Positions 43,678-52,769 of a stretch of DNA of 53,975 bases are shown here, in pieces (within the stretch, counting starts at the first letter, position 1; every line of letters starts with the position of its first letter). The stretch spans positions 1 through 53,975 of the forward strand of contig UQXH01000013.1 in NCBI GenBank assembly GCA_900545025.1. The letters run 5' to 3'. Under the pieces are notes generated by a model. That model had not been told where the DNA came from and searched no databases. It worked only from the letters and a program-made list of their open reading frames with translations. Both the position numbers and the translations under genes were made by a program. Source of the stretch: an uncultured Phascolarctobacterium sp. Its GTDB lineage: Bacteria > Bacillota > Negativicutes > Acidaminococcales > Acidaminococcaceae.

Positions 43678-43803
43678 AACTTTTTTTATTTTTACAATTA
43701 CTGCGCTTTATCTGTAATTTATTTTACACAAATCAGTCTGAGCATTATCTGCCAGTATATATAAATATTTTAAATGAAATTTACTTCAGCTTCTCTTTAG
43801 CCA

Positions 43804-43832
43804 TTGACAAGCAGTTTTAATTTTAGTATCCT
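43804..43832 (+). promoter_or_regulatory. Promoter of the riboswitch-controlled exchanger gene
   Basis: Consensus TTGACA (43804-43809), a 17-bp spacer and TATCCT (43827-43832). Transcription would start almost exactly at the first helix of the riboswitch. Confidence 0.65.
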
Positions 43833-43834
43833 TA

Positions 43835-43944
43835 TTGCATAAGGGAGTAGCTGGCATAAATCCTAATTTATGTTTACACTGTCGTCAGTACGGTTTCCTC
43901 AAGGAAATCCGGCTTTGTAAGTAAGTAGCGAGACTTTGTTGCAA
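43835..43944 (+). ncRNA. yybP-ykoY-type manganese riboswitch aptamer
   Basis: Conserved pieces appear in order: AAGGGAGTAGC (43841-43851), GTCGTCA (43881-43887), a hairpin TTTCCTCAAGGAAA, CCGGCTTTGT and AGCGAGACTTTG. From memory this closely follows the Bacillus yybP leader. The closing helix P1 pairs TTGCATAAG (43835-43843) with CTTTGTTGCAA (43934-43944). The family senses Mn2+ and turns on export genes. Confidence 0.85.
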
Positions 43945-43972
43945 AATACTGCAGCAAAAGTCTCGTTTTTTA
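43929..43972 (+). terminator. Riboswitch expression-platform terminator
   Basis: CGAGACTTTGTTGCA (43929-43943) pairs with TGCAGCAAAAGTCTCG (43950-43965) with one bulge, followed by TTTTTT. Its left arm contains the 3' strand of the riboswitch P1 helix, so aptamer folding and termination exclude each other: ligand should give read-through. Confidence 0.85.
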
Positions 43973-44010
43973 TTTTGTGACGCTGCTGCAACGAAAAACA
44001 GGAGGATAAC

Positions 44011-44937
44011 ATGGAAATTTTATTGCAGGTCTTTTTATTAGTTTTAGGCTTTATCATGCTGGCAAAAGGCGCTGACAAATTTGTCGAGGGCGCAGCCGGC
44101 ATTGCCTCTCGCTTCGGCATCCCTCAGCTTGTTATCGGTCTGACCATCGTCGCCATGGGTACCAGCGCGCCGGAAGCAGCCGTAAGCCTGGCAGCAGCTT
44201 TTAAAGGCAACGCTGACATCACTATCGGCAACATCGTCGGCAGCAACATTCTCAACATCTGGATCATTCTCGGCCTGGCGGCAGCCATCACGCCGCTTTT
44301 AGTAGCGCGTTCTACCATCAGATGGGAAATCCCCTTTATGATTGCTATCACCGCGCTTTTAGGTTATCAGGGTATGGATGGCACTGTTACTTTCGTCGAC
44401 GGCATCTTGCTGCTGGCACTGTTCGTACTCTATCTTGCTTACCTTTATAATATGGCCAAAAAGAACAAAGTCAATGAAAGCACGCAGGAATACAGCCATT
44501 CTCTTTCCCATTGTTTGATTTGGACTGTAGTTGGCCTTGCTCTGATTATTCTTGGCAGTAATGTAACAGTTAATGCGGCAACCGCTATCGCAGCTTATAT
44601 TGGTCTCAGCCAGCGCTTTATCGGCCTTACTATTGTAGCCCTGGGGACTTCTTTGCCGGAACTGTTTACCTCCATCGCCGCTGCCCGTAAAGGCAACGCT
44701 GACATTGCTATCGGCAACATCGTCGGCAGCAATATCTTTAATATCCTGTTCGTTATCGGTCTTTCGGCGTTAATTATAGATATTCCCTTTGCTGCAGCCT
44801 TTAACTTCGATATGATTATCGCTATCGCAGCTGCTGTAATGCTGTTTATATGCGTACTCTTTACCAAAAGACTGGAACGCTGGGCAGGTATCTTAATGCT
44901 TGGTTGCTACGGAGCTTATTTGTGGTATATTTTATAA
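44011..44937 (+). CDS. CaCA-family cation exchanger (YrbG-like), probable Mn2+ exporter
   Basis: 308 residues with ten membrane helices in two inverted halves. The alpha-repeats GTSAPEAAVSLAAAFKGNADITIGNIVGSN and GTSLPELFTSIAAARKGNADIAIGNIVGSN carry the acidic and asparagine residues that bind cation. The family exchanges Ca2+ or other divalent ions for Na+ or H+. The manganese-type riboswitch directly upstream argues that here the exported ion is Mn2+ (inference). GGAGG lies 5 nt before the ATG. Monocistronic. Confidence 0.9.
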   Translation: MEILLQVFLLVLGFIMLAKGADKFVEGAAGIASRFGIPQLVIGLTIVAMGTSAPEAAVSLAAAFKGNADITIGNIVGSNILNIWIILGLAAAITPLLVARSTIRWEIPFMIAITALLGYQGMDGTVTFVDGILLLALFVLYLAYLYNMAKKNKVNESTQEYSHSLSHCLIWTVVGLALIILGSNVTVNAATAIAAYIGLSQRFIGLTIVALGTSLPELFTSIAAARKGNADIAIGNIVGSNIFNILFVIGLSALIIDIPFAAAFNFDMIIAIAAAVMLFICVLFTKRLERWAGILMLGCYGAYLWYIL

Positions 44938-44982
44938 GCGAATATCAAAACATAGGACACTGTTTTTGCAGCGCCTTTTTAT

Positions 44983-45018
44983 ATACAAAAAGCCCGTTGT
45001 CATTTCTGACAACGGGCA
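44983..45018. repeat. Terminator-like hairpin, copy 1 of a 36-bp direct repeat
   Basis: An 11-bp stem GCCCGTTGTCA/TGACAACGGGC (44992-45017) with flanks ATACAAAAA and AT. It is repeated at 52593-52628 with one loop base different. On the minus strand it runs into TTTTTGTAT; on the plus strand into ATCTTTTC. It could end transcription of the exchanger gene and of rpiR. Confidence 0.8.
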
Positions 45019-45192
45019 TCTTTTCTGCTATCAAAAATTATAACAGTATAGTTACATCTCTTATACTTTTATAGTATCAATATTCATACTTTTATAATAG
45101 TAAAAGCAAATATATAAAAATATTACCCTCATCCTCTAAACTAAATTTATACCGCAAAACATATTACCACGTCACTAACTATTTTATATTAT

Positions 45193-46059
45193 TTAGTATA
45201 AATTTGATGTATTTATTTTTTCTTCCAAAAGATTTAATCTTTCATCAGTACTGTTTTCAACTTTTTTACTTATAATAACAGCCAACGCTTCTGCCAAGCA
45301 CAACGGAACAACATAAGAATTAGTAAAACTTACACCCGTAACATTTACTGTTACAAGATAATCCGCGTATGTAGCCAAAGGAGAAGTAACTCTGTCAGTA
45401 AAGATAATTATTTTCGCACTGCGTTTTTTTGCCATCTCTAAAATTATGTTACATATATTTGAATAACGAGGAAAAGAAAAAAGCATAAGACAATCATTTT
45501 CAGTAATATCTACCATTTTTTCTATAGTCTCGCTTTCTGCTTTATTACAAAGGACTAGTCCAGGAAGAAAGAAAATAGCTTTTCTCCAAAAATAATCTGC
45601 ACAACATGACGTACCACGGAAAGCAGCAATATATTTATTTTGAGATTTTATCAAGCAATCTGCAATATCTTGGAGCAATTTATCATCAAGATTCATCATT
45701 GCATTACTCAAATTCGTTACAGAATTATATAAAACCTGTTTAGCCACACTATCTGTATCAATATATGCTTTACTTTGATTGAATTTTTGTAAAGGTGATA
45801 GCTGAGCGTTATAATGTTCAAGCAGTTTTTCGTTTAAAGATTTTTTGAAGTCTGTATATCCATCATAACCAAGCTCTCGAAGAAATCGAATAACCGAAGT
45901 ATCACTTATTCCACAAGCAAGGGCTACTTCTTTTAATGGCTTAAAGCCTATTGTATTTATATTATCCAAAATATAATCAGCAATAATTTTTTCTGTTTTT
46001 GTAAGCTCTTTATCAATAATGCGTTCCGCAAAATCCATACTTATATGACATCCTCTCAT
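45193..46059 (-). CDS. RpiR/MurR-family transcriptional regulator
   Basis: 288 residues. The N-terminal HTH_6 domain shows LTKTEKIIADYILDN and EVALACGISDTSVIRFLRELGYDGYTDFKKSL. The C-terminal SIS domain (about 125-260) shows KYIAAFRGTS and CLMLFSFPRYSNI, which normally senses a phosphosugar or related phosphorylated metabolite. An ATG at 46038 is an alternative start. It is divergent from the symporter-aminotransferase pair and probably controls it through repeats in the shared intergenic region. AT-rich compared with the his genes nearby. Confidence 0.9.
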   Translation of the reverse strand: MRGCHISMDFAERIIDKELTKTEKIIADYILDNINTIGFKPLKEVALACGISDTSVIRFLRELGYDGYTDFKKSLNEKLLEHYNAQLSPLQKFNQSKAYIDTDSVAKQVLYNSVTNLSNAMMNLDDKLLQDIADCLIKSQNKYIAAFRGTSCCADYFWRKAIFFLPGLVLCNKAESETIEKMVDITENDCLMLFSFPRYSNICNIILEMAKKRSAKIIIFTDRVTSPLATYADYLVTVNVTGVSFTNSYVVPLCLAEALAVIISKKVENSTDERLNLLEEKINTSNLY

Positions 46060-46112
46060 CTTCTAATATTTATATTATAATATCAATTGTAACTTTTGCA
46101 ACTTATCTTTGT

Positions 46113-46194
46113 ATTTACAACATGTATACAGAATAATGTTGTAAATGTTTATTGACGTTTAGATAACGCTACCGTATAATGTTGTTAATACAAC
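46113..46194 (+). promoter_or_regulatory. Divergent control region: promoter and RpiR-type operators
   Basis: Promoter TTGACG (46152-46157), 17 bp, TATAAT (46175-46180) for the symporter gene. A perfect 11-bp inverted repeat ATTTACAACAT (46113-46123) / ATGTTGTAAAT (46136-46146) lies just upstream of the -35. A second small repeat GTTGT-TAAT-ACAAC (46181-46194) directly follows the -10. Another GTTGTAAAT lies further downstream. The shared GTTGTA core suggests sites for the divergent RpiR protein. Confidence 0.7.
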
Positions 46195-46261
46195 TATATT
46201 TTGCCAAAAAGTTGTAAATTTTGCAGAAATTATTATATCTGCACTACCAGGAGGGGTTGTT

Positions 46262-47503
46262 ATGACAAATTTATTGTTCGCTAAAAAATACTTACCTTAC
46301 CGTGTAGCTATTGGTTTCATTTTAGGTATTATTATCGGCCTAAATTTCAAAGAATTTTCCATATGGATTAAGCCTGCAGGCGATTTATTCATGAACCTTA
46401 TCAAAATGCTGATTGTACCTGTTATCTTCTTTAGTCTTACCAGCGGTATTGCCGCTATTGGCGATGTACAAAAATTAAAGAGGATTGGTACAAAAGTAGT
46501 TATTGTTTATATAATTATGACTATTGTTGCCTGTCTGCTTGGTATCCTTGTAGTGAATATTTTCCATCCTGGAGCTAACTTTGATACAAGCGGTATGTCA
46601 GCTTATGATCCTAAAAATCTTAAAGCTATATCTTTTTCTGCATTTCTGTTTAATATGGTGCCAACTAATATTATCAATGCTATGGCAAAACAGGATATCA
46701 TGCAAATGATCTTCTTCACAGTGCTTTTTGCGCTTTCTATTGTATACATTGGCGAAAAAGGTAAAAAAGTAGTAGAAATTTGCGAAAGCTGCGCCCAGAT
46801 TATCTATAAAATGTTAGATATAGTAATGTTATATTCCCCTATTGGCGTATTCGCTCTTATGGCTAACACCACTGCTGTTTATGGGCCACAACTTTTTGGC
46901 GCATTAGCAAAGTTTGTAGTTACTGACTACGTTGGCTGTCTGCTTATTTGGATTACCATGAGTGGCATAACATATCTTTATACTAAAATAGATTATGTAA
47001 AAATGTGCAAATCCATGGTGCCGATTTGGATTAACACTATCGCAACTAACTCCAGCGCAGGCACTATTCCTATTTCTTTGGACTGCGTAACAAATAAGCT
47101 GCATGTACCTATGTCTATCGCTTCTTTTTCCATCCCATTAGGTGCTACTATAAATTTAACAGGCGCAGCTCTCTACAAAACCATACTTGCTTTCTTTGTT
47201 GCAGAAATTTATGGTTTAGATTTAACTATGTCTCAAACTGTAATGGTAATTTCAATTTCTACTATAATGTCTATTGCAGCTCCCGGTATTCCTGGCGGAG
47301 GCATTGTCACCGGTGCTATCTTCTTAAATTTAATGGGTCTGCCAATGGATATGATGGGCCCCATTACAGGTATGTACCGACTTATTGATATGAGTCATAC
47401 CACTGTTAATGTTTCCGGAGACGTACTGGGCACATTACTTGTTGCTAAAAACGAACATATCTGGGATGCGTCTATGGTCGATAAAGAGCCAGCTAATGGA
47501 TAA
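46262..47503 (+). CDS. Dicarboxylate/amino acid:cation symporter (DAACS family)
   Basis: 413 residues with eight membrane helices plus two re-entrant hairpins. IKMLIVPVIFFSLTSGIAAIGD, the hairpin-1 serine motif NSSAGTIPISL, the GATINLTGAALY segment (NMDGT region) and HP2 APGIPGGGIVTGA are visible. The substrate-binding part is RLIDMSHTTVNVSGD. The Asp/Arg pattern differs from classical glutamate carriers (RLIDMSHT instead of DRxRT), so the substrate may be unusual. GGAGGGG precedes the ATG. First gene of a two-gene operon. Confidence 0.9.
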   Translation: MTNLLFAKKYLPYRVAIGFILGIIIGLNFKEFSIWIKPAGDLFMNLIKMLIVPVIFFSLTSGIAAIGDVQKLKRIGTKVVIVYIIMTIVACLLGILVVNIFHPGANFDTSGMSAYDPKNLKAISFSAFLFNMVPTNIINAMAKQDIMQMIFFTVLFALSIVYIGEKGKKVVEICESCAQIIYKMLDIVMLYSPIGVFALMANTTAVYGPQLFGALAKFVVTDYVGCLLIWITMSGITYLYTKIDYVKMCKSMVPIWINTIATNSSAGTIPISLDCVTNKLHVPMSIASFSIPLGATINLTGAALYKTILAFFVAEIYGLDLTMSQTVMVISISTIMSIAAPGIPGGGIVTGAIFLNLMGLPMDMMGPITGMYRLIDMSHTTVNVSGDVLGTLLVAKNEHIWDASMVDKEPANG

Positions 47504-47541
47504 ATTATTAAAACAAATACTTTAAAACGGAGGCTTTAAAA

Positions 47542-48804
47542 ATGGAATTTGGTAAACTTTTAAATGCTGAAGATTTAACGAAAGCAAGAAATTCTTTCTA
47601 TCTTCTGGATAAAAATCCAGATGGGACACCAAGGATTTTCTTTGAAAATGCCGGCGGTTCTCTGCGACTGAAAGCAGCTGCTGATTGTTTTCACGAGCTT
47701 GATATGATTCCTGATTGTGATGGCAGAAAACATGAACTTGCAGTATATTTAAAAAATCTTGTTTATAAAGCCGAAGATGATATTCGTGTCATTTTCAATG
47801 TTAAAGGCGGAAGCATCGCTACTGGATTAACAGCTTCGCAACTAATGTTTGCTATGGTTGAAGCTGTTGTAAAAAATATTCCTGGATCTAATGTAGTTAC
47901 CACTGTACTCGAACACCCTTCTTCTTACGATTCTTCTGAAACCTTTGCCGAAAGAACCGGCAAAGAACTACGTGTTGCAAAATCAAATATGCTGACAGGT
48001 GGTTGTGAGGTAGATGAAATATGCAGTCTCATAGATGAAAATACCTGCTTACTTAACGTAATGTATGCTTCCAATATTTCCGGCGCTATTATGGACATAC
48101 CAGCAATCGTAAAAAAAGCCAGAACTATTAAGCCTGATATTTTTATTACTGTTGATGCTGTTCAACATGCACCCCATGCAGTTATGGATTTTTCTGACCT
48201 TGATATTGATGGTGTAAATTTTGCGCCTTATAAATTTTTTGGTGTCCGTGGCTTTGGTGTAGCATGGCTCTCCGACCGACTTGCGGTACTGCCCCACGCA
48301 CGACTGACCAAAAAGCCAGAAAATTATTGGGGTCTTGGCTCTGATGCTCCTGCTCAATATGCTATGATTTCTTCAATTTTAGATTATGTCTGCAGTTTTG
48401 CTGACAATAAAAACGGTTCCCGCAGAGAGCAATTTGTCGAAGGTATGACTAAACTGGAATTACATGAACGAGCACTGCTTTACCATATGCTTGAAGGTAC
48501 TGATAACGTCCCTGGTTTACGTCATATTAAAGGTGTAACAGTTTATAATGACAATCCTGACCTTACAAGACGCGACCTTATTTTAGCAATAGGCTTCGAT
48601 AATATCACGCCTACTCAGGCAACTGCAGAATATGTAAAGCGTGGCATCGTAGTATTTGACCGTGTTGACACAAGTCTTTATTCTGAAAGAATGCTGCATT
48701 CTTTTGGTCTCAAAGGTATTGTTCGAGTTTCTCCGCTGCATTGTCATAATCTGGATGAAGTTGAAACATATCTGAAAGTTACTCAGGAATTGGCCAATCT
48801 TTAA
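47542..48804 (+). CDS. Class V aminotransferase-family PLP enzyme
   Basis: 420 residues, fold-type I. The PLP lysine is expected at K231 in FAPYKFFGVRGFG; the ring-binding aspartate is D205 in VDAVQHAPH. The N-terminus FENAGGSLRL and TTVLEHPSSYD resemble the cysteine-desulfurase/selenocysteine-lyase group, but I see no clear catalytic cysteine loop. It could be a lyase, desulfurase or transaminase. It lies 38 bp after the symporter, so the pair probably takes up and degrades one amino-acid-like compound. Substrate unknown. Confidence 0.85.
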   Translation: MEFGKLLNAEDLTKARNSFYLLDKNPDGTPRIFFENAGGSLRLKAAADCFHELDMIPDCDGRKHELAVYLKNLVYKAEDDIRVIFNVKGGSIATGLTASQLMFAMVEAVVKNIPGSNVVTTVLEHPSSYDSSETFAERTGKELRVAKSNMLTGGCEVDEICSLIDENTCLLNVMYASNISGAIMDIPAIVKKARTIKPDIFITVDAVQHAPHAVMDFSDLDIDGVNFAPYKFFGVRGFGVAWLSDRLAVLPHARLTKKPENYWGLGSDAPAQYAMISSILDYVCSFADNKNGSRREQFVEGMTKLELHERALLYHMLEGTDNVPGLRHIKGVTVYNDNPDLTRRDLILAIGFDNITPTQATAEYVKRGIVVFDRVDTSLYSERMLHSFGLKGIVRVSPLHCHNLDEVETYLKVTQELANL

Positions 48805-48841
48805 TAATTGAATAGTCGTAAAGGGATCTTCTTTACACAAA

Positions 48842-48881
48842 AAAATTACCTTGTATATAAATACAAGGTAATTTTTTCATT
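48842..48881. terminator. Bidirectional intrinsic terminator
   Basis: A 15-bp stem (48842-48856 with 48861-48875), a 4-nt loop, and T or A runs on both sides, between the convergent aminotransferase and autotransporter genes. Confidence 0.88.
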
Positions 48882-48931
48882 TTAAATACCAGAAAATTTT
48901 TCTAAAAACAGTTTCTTTATTTCTCTTTACT

Positions 48932-51900
48932 TTAAAAACTGTACTGTAAACCAACATTAATCTGATATGTATCATCAAAATCATTGCCAAAAGATTTTTC
49001 AAAATCCATATAGATATAGCTGTCTTTATTGATGGCTGTAGCAAATCCTAAACCTATATCATACCAGGTACCGTCATTATCAAAAGTTCTTTCCAGTGTT
49101 CCTGTGCTATCTACAGCAAGGATATTCTGCTCGCCCAAAAACTCATGCAGTACATCTGCTTTTACATACACAGTGCTGCGTTCACCTAAATCACGGCCCA
49201 GTCTGAAACCGGCTCTGGCAATCAGGCTGTCAATAGCGTCCATACTTACTCTGGAGCCTAAATTCGTTACGTATTCACCATCGGTAACACGTGCATACTG
49301 CAACTGTGCCTGCGGTTCAAAATACCAGTCATTGCCAATAGCTTTTTTACGGCCATATTCCGCACTTACAGAGAAAACATTATTGCTGTAGTCGCCATCA
49401 GAATAACCAGTTTCGTAACTGTTTGTTAAATGACCCCATTTAGCTACATAGTCGGCATAGTGGCCCTTATTGCCTAACCAGGTATCATAAAGCCAGATTC
49501 CTTTACGCGTGATTTCGCCTTTGCCTGCAATACCTGAGAATTCCGTATCCCCATCCATGTAATCCAAAGCAAAGCCTACTCTTCTTTCTCCGTTATCAGC
49601 TTCGTTCAGCTTGTCATAACCAATTTCATACATGGTATTCTTGCTGCGGAAAGCATCCGATTTACCGATACGATCATGACGCATTCTTACCCACAAGCCT
49701 TCATCACCATCTATATACCTTGCTTCACCAAGACGTTTATTCAGCCTGTCCATATAAACAGCATTGCTGTAGTTGGCCTTATAAAGATCGACAGTTAATT
49801 TACTGTTATTATTTGGCGTAATTTTGTCCACACCATTGATAAACCAGTTTTTAATGCCTGATACATTATCATCACCTGGCTTGGAAGGAGTTAAATCACT
49901 GCCGCCATTGTAATCGTTATTATCCCCATCGTCCTCCCTATAATCTTCTGAACCAACTTTATATTCCACATCAAACAAGCCGGCATTAATCAGCCTTACA
50001 CTGTCAAAACCAATACCCGTTGAACCAACTGTAGCAAACCTTAACTCATTATCTTCTGTCAACTGTTCTAAACCCTGCGCCGTATTGATAACTACGTCAA
50101 ATGTACCTTTACCACTGCCAATATACACCATATCACTGCTTAAATGATCATTATGATTCAGATCCATGATAAAAGTACCGGCACCTTCTGTAACAGTATC
50201 AGCCATCAGGCTTACCCCTGAAGCACTTTGGTCAAAATCTGACCCGCTGCCGCCTATATTCCTTATCGTTAAGGCATGTGCATTTTCATTAAATGTATTG
50301 GCAGATGTTTTATGATAGCTGAGGTCAATAACAGAGCCCTGATCCATAGTAAGATTTGTTAGCCAACTTTGCCCGTTCAATACCCATCTGGAATTATCAC
50401 CCATATGCAAAGTTATATTGCCTCCGGATTCTATTGTATTTGTAAAGACGGGATTATAAAATTTGTTATGCCCTTCAATATCTGCATCACCATAATCATC
50501 TATACGTCCGTTAAAAATGCCTCCTCCTAAATCCAGTTCCAGACTGCCGCGATTAGCAGCAAAAAGGTTGCCTCTGATATTAATTTTTTCAGCATCTGAT
50601 TTACCTTTAATACCTATGGCACCATTAAAACCGGAAACAATATCGCCGATAATGTAACTGCCTGTTTTATACGTTAAATTTACTTCACTTCTTTTATTAT
50701 ATGTTGAACCTGTATCTTTACTGCTGCCGGCAGTGATTGCTATACCATTACTATTAGCAGCATATTCTTCACCGGCAGTATTTTCTTCAGCCTTGCTGGC
50801 AACAATATGAGTTTCACCATCAATGTTAACGGTCCCCAACTTTTGTGCCCAGATTACACGTTCCCTCTCATTATTGTCTGTGGAACCAAAAAAGGTAGTT
50901 CTGATATCGTTTGCCTGTCCATTTTCAGCAATAATCTTAACAGTAGCACCCTCACTGGCAAATACTGCCGTTGTAAGCGTCGTCTGCCCGTCATAATCCG
51001 TAGCCTGCGCAGAAGAATAAATCTTATTTCCGCCTGTATTACCACCTGTAGTTTGTACAGTAACGGTAGTGTTGTTTTCCGCACGTATAGTGCCTGAAAT
51101 TATATTTTCTGTTGCAGCACTAATATTTACATTTAATTTAGGATCATCTTTTTTATCTTCATCATCAATTTTACCTTCTTGCACTGCTTTTTTTGCTGCC
51201 CAGATAACTGTTTTATCTCCATATAACAAATTATCTGTATGGCTGGTAGCTGCAATTATATTCTTGTTGCCGGTAATATTTACAGTAGAATCATTTAATT
51301 CGGCAACAATACCATGTCTGCCGCCAACAACAGTATTTGTTTCTGCCTGCAAATTAATAGTACCGCCATCAGAATAAACTGCATCATATGTTGCTCTCAC
51401 ATCAATGGTTTTATTACCGGCTGTATTTTCAGTATTTAAAGTAACAAAGCCTTCCTTAGCATACACACCTTTTCTGTTGCCTTGCAGCCATATCGTACCT
51501 GCCTCTACATTAACACCTTTACCATATCTGTTGCCAACAGCAGCACGTCCACCTGATTCAGATCCATCCATGCTTTCAAAATAAGCTGTACTTCCTGCGT
51601 TACCTGTTATTTGAACAACATTTTCTTTATTATTCGCAATAAGGCCATACCCATTTTGACCTGTTATTTTTAAAGTATCAAAATTTTTAATTTCAACTGC
51701 GCTACCTGCTGCTACTGATTGATAAACACCATCAGCGTCACCGTATATATCTATATGTTTTACATCCAGTTTAATAGAATTCCCCTCAGCAGACATGGCT
51801 GTGGAAAGGCCTGTATTACCACTTATATTTTTTACTGTTAAGCTGTCAGCTGTTATATGAGCACCAGGTTTAAAAACAATATAATGGTCACCAGTTCCAT

Positions 51901-52216
51901 CTAACTTTTCCAAAGTTATGACAATATTTCCGTTACCTGTAATCGTAGGCGTATAATCATTAAAAGAAACATTTTCTAAAGTTAACGTTTTTCCATCAGC
52001 AATTTGAATAGTTTTCACATCTTTACTGCCAATTTGAGCTTGTTTTTCATTACTTACCGTCACATCTTCTTTTACAACATAAGAGTTTGAAGCAGAATCA
52101 AAATATTTGTTGTTAAATTCTTCCGAAGTAATTGGTTCTGCCGCCAGGCAGCCGTTACTCAAACCCATCAAGACAATACTCATGATAATAGCTTGTTCTA
52201 AATTTTTTCTTTTCAT
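48932..52216 (-). CDS. Type Va autotransporter adhesin-like protein
   Basis: 1094 residues. The signal peptide is MKRKNLEQAIIMSIVLMGLSNGCLAA. The passenger (about 30-780) is a repetitive beta-helix-type sequence rich in G, N, T and D, with few cysteines. A linker contains a D/N/G-rich stretch (about 760-780). The C-terminal beta-barrel (about 830-1094) begins near LGEARYIDGDEGLWVRMRHDRIGKSDAF and ends in the aromatic outer-membrane signature GLQYSF. It requires an outer membrane and the BAM machinery. No protease triad was recognised, so it is probably an adhesin or surface protein. GAGGTG precedes the ATG. Confidence 0.92.
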   Translation of the reverse strand: MKRKNLEQAIIMSIVLMGLSNGCLAAEPITSEEFNNKYFDSASNSYVVKEDVTVSNEKQAQIGSKDVKTIQIADGKTLTLENVSFNDYTPTITGNGNIVITLEKLDGTGDHYIVFKPGAHITADSLTVKNISGNTGLSTAMSAEGNSIKLDVKHIDIYGDADGVYQSVAAGSAVEIKNFDTLKITGQNGYGLIANNKENVVQITGNAGSTAYFESMDGSESGGRAAVGNRYGKGVNVEAGTIWLQGNRKGVYAKEGFVTLNTENTAGNKTIDVRATYDAVYSDGGTINLQAETNTVVGGRHGIVAELNDSTVNITGNKNIIAATSHTDNLLYGDKTVIWAAKKAVQEGKIDDEDKKDDPKLNVNISAATENIISGTIRAENNTTVTVQTTGGNTGGNKIYSSAQATDYDGQTTLTTAVFASEGATVKIIAENGQANDIRTTFFGSTDNNERERVIWAQKLGTVNIDGETHIVASKAEENTAGEEYAANSNGIAITAGSSKDTGSTYNKRSEVNLTYKTGSYIIGDIVSGFNGAIGIKGKSDAEKINIRGNLFAANRGSLELDLGGGIFNGRIDDYGDADIEGHNKFYNPVFTNTIESGGNITLHMGDNSRWVLNGQSWLTNLTMDQGSVIDLSYHKTSANTFNENAHALTIRNIGGSGSDFDQSASGVSLMADTVTEGAGTFIMDLNHNDHLSSDMVYIGSGKGTFDVVINTAQGLEQLTEDNELRFATVGSTGIGFDSVRLINAGLFDVEYKVGSEDYREDDGDNNDYNGGSDLTPSKPGDDNVSGIKNWFINGVDKITPNNNSKLTVDLYKANYSNAVYMDRLNKRLGEARYIDGDEGLWVRMRHDRIGKSDAFRSKNTMYEIGYDKLNEADNGERRVGFALDYMDGDTEFSGIAGKGEITRKGIWLYDTWLGNKGHYADYVAKWGHLTNSYETGYSDGDYSNNVFSVSAEYGRKKAIGNDWYFEPQAQLQYARVTDGEYVTNLGSRVSMDAIDSLIARAGFRLGRDLGERSTVYVKADVLHEFLGEQNILAVDSTGTLERTFDNDGTWYDIGLGFATAINKDSYIYMDFEKSFGNDFDDTYQINVGLQYSF

Positions 52217-52592
52217 AGAAATTCACCTCAAAAATAAATCTGCATAGCTATATTTCACAGCATTGATGCACACACATAAACAATAAGACAACTGCAGATA
52301 TTTATTTTTCTACACCTTATTTAAGGCTATTATTTTTGCAATTGTCTGAATGTTCTATTCATAATATCAGATTGTATTATAAATAAACATCAATTTGCTT
52401 GAAATATCCTTAATTGAATATTAACATAATTTTATTTTTGAAGCAATTAAATCGTGTAAAATTTATAATTATTTTTTAACACAATTTATTCTCTCTAATG
52501 ATTTAATTTGACTTTCATGCAACAACTTTTAAATAATAAATACAATCGCAGTAAACTATTGAAATCTTCCTTCAACATATATAATGCCCAAA
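52217..52592. other. AT-rich intergenic region upstream of the autotransporter
   Basis: About 380 bp without a credible gene. A minus-strand TATAAT (52381-52376) could be the -10 of the autotransporter, giving a leader of about 150 nt; the -35 is poor. No repeats or RNA motif recognised. Confidence 0.4.
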
Positions 52593-52628
52593 ATACAAAA
52601 AGCCCGTTGTCATTTTTGACAACGGGCA
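52593..52628 (-). repeat. Terminator-like hairpin, copy 2 of a 36-bp direct repeat
   Basis: Same sequence as 44983-45018 apart from one loop base. On the minus strand it lies 7 bp after the tRNA 3' CCA and runs into TTTTTGTATTTT, so it is the natural terminator of the tRNA-Arg gene whose 3' half is at 52636-52680. Confidence 0.8.
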
Positions 52629-52635
52629 TATTTAC

Positions 52636-52680
52636 TGGTGTTCCTGGGCAGATTCGAACTGCCGACCTACCGCTTAGGAG
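52636..52680 (-). repeat. 3' half of a tRNA-Arg(CCU) gene: attachment-site remnant
   Basis: On the minus strand: anticodon loop CTCCTAA (anticodon CCT), 3' anticodon stem GCGGT, variable loop, T arm GGCAG-TTCGAAT-CTGCC, acceptor strand CAGGAAC and ACCA. Upstream bases cannot form the 5' anticodon stem, so the 5' half is missing. A 3' fragment of this kind is the typical duplicated core left at one end of an element integrated in a tRNA gene. Confidence 0.8.
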
Positions 52681-52769
52681 TTCGATTTCGTACAATTTCA
52701 TTATCGCACGTTTATTTTAATGATTTGCTCAACTCCCGCTCTACATGCGCCTTTGCGGACTTTATCTAA

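Noticed and set aside
43605..43800. T-box leader for histidine control upstream of hisZ
   Set aside because: No T-box core sequence or specifier structure on the minus strand; only the inverted repeat is present.
52636..52720. Complete tRNA-Arg gene
   Set aside because: Only the 3' half fits; the sequence beyond 52680 cannot pair to form the anticodon, D or acceptor 5' strands.
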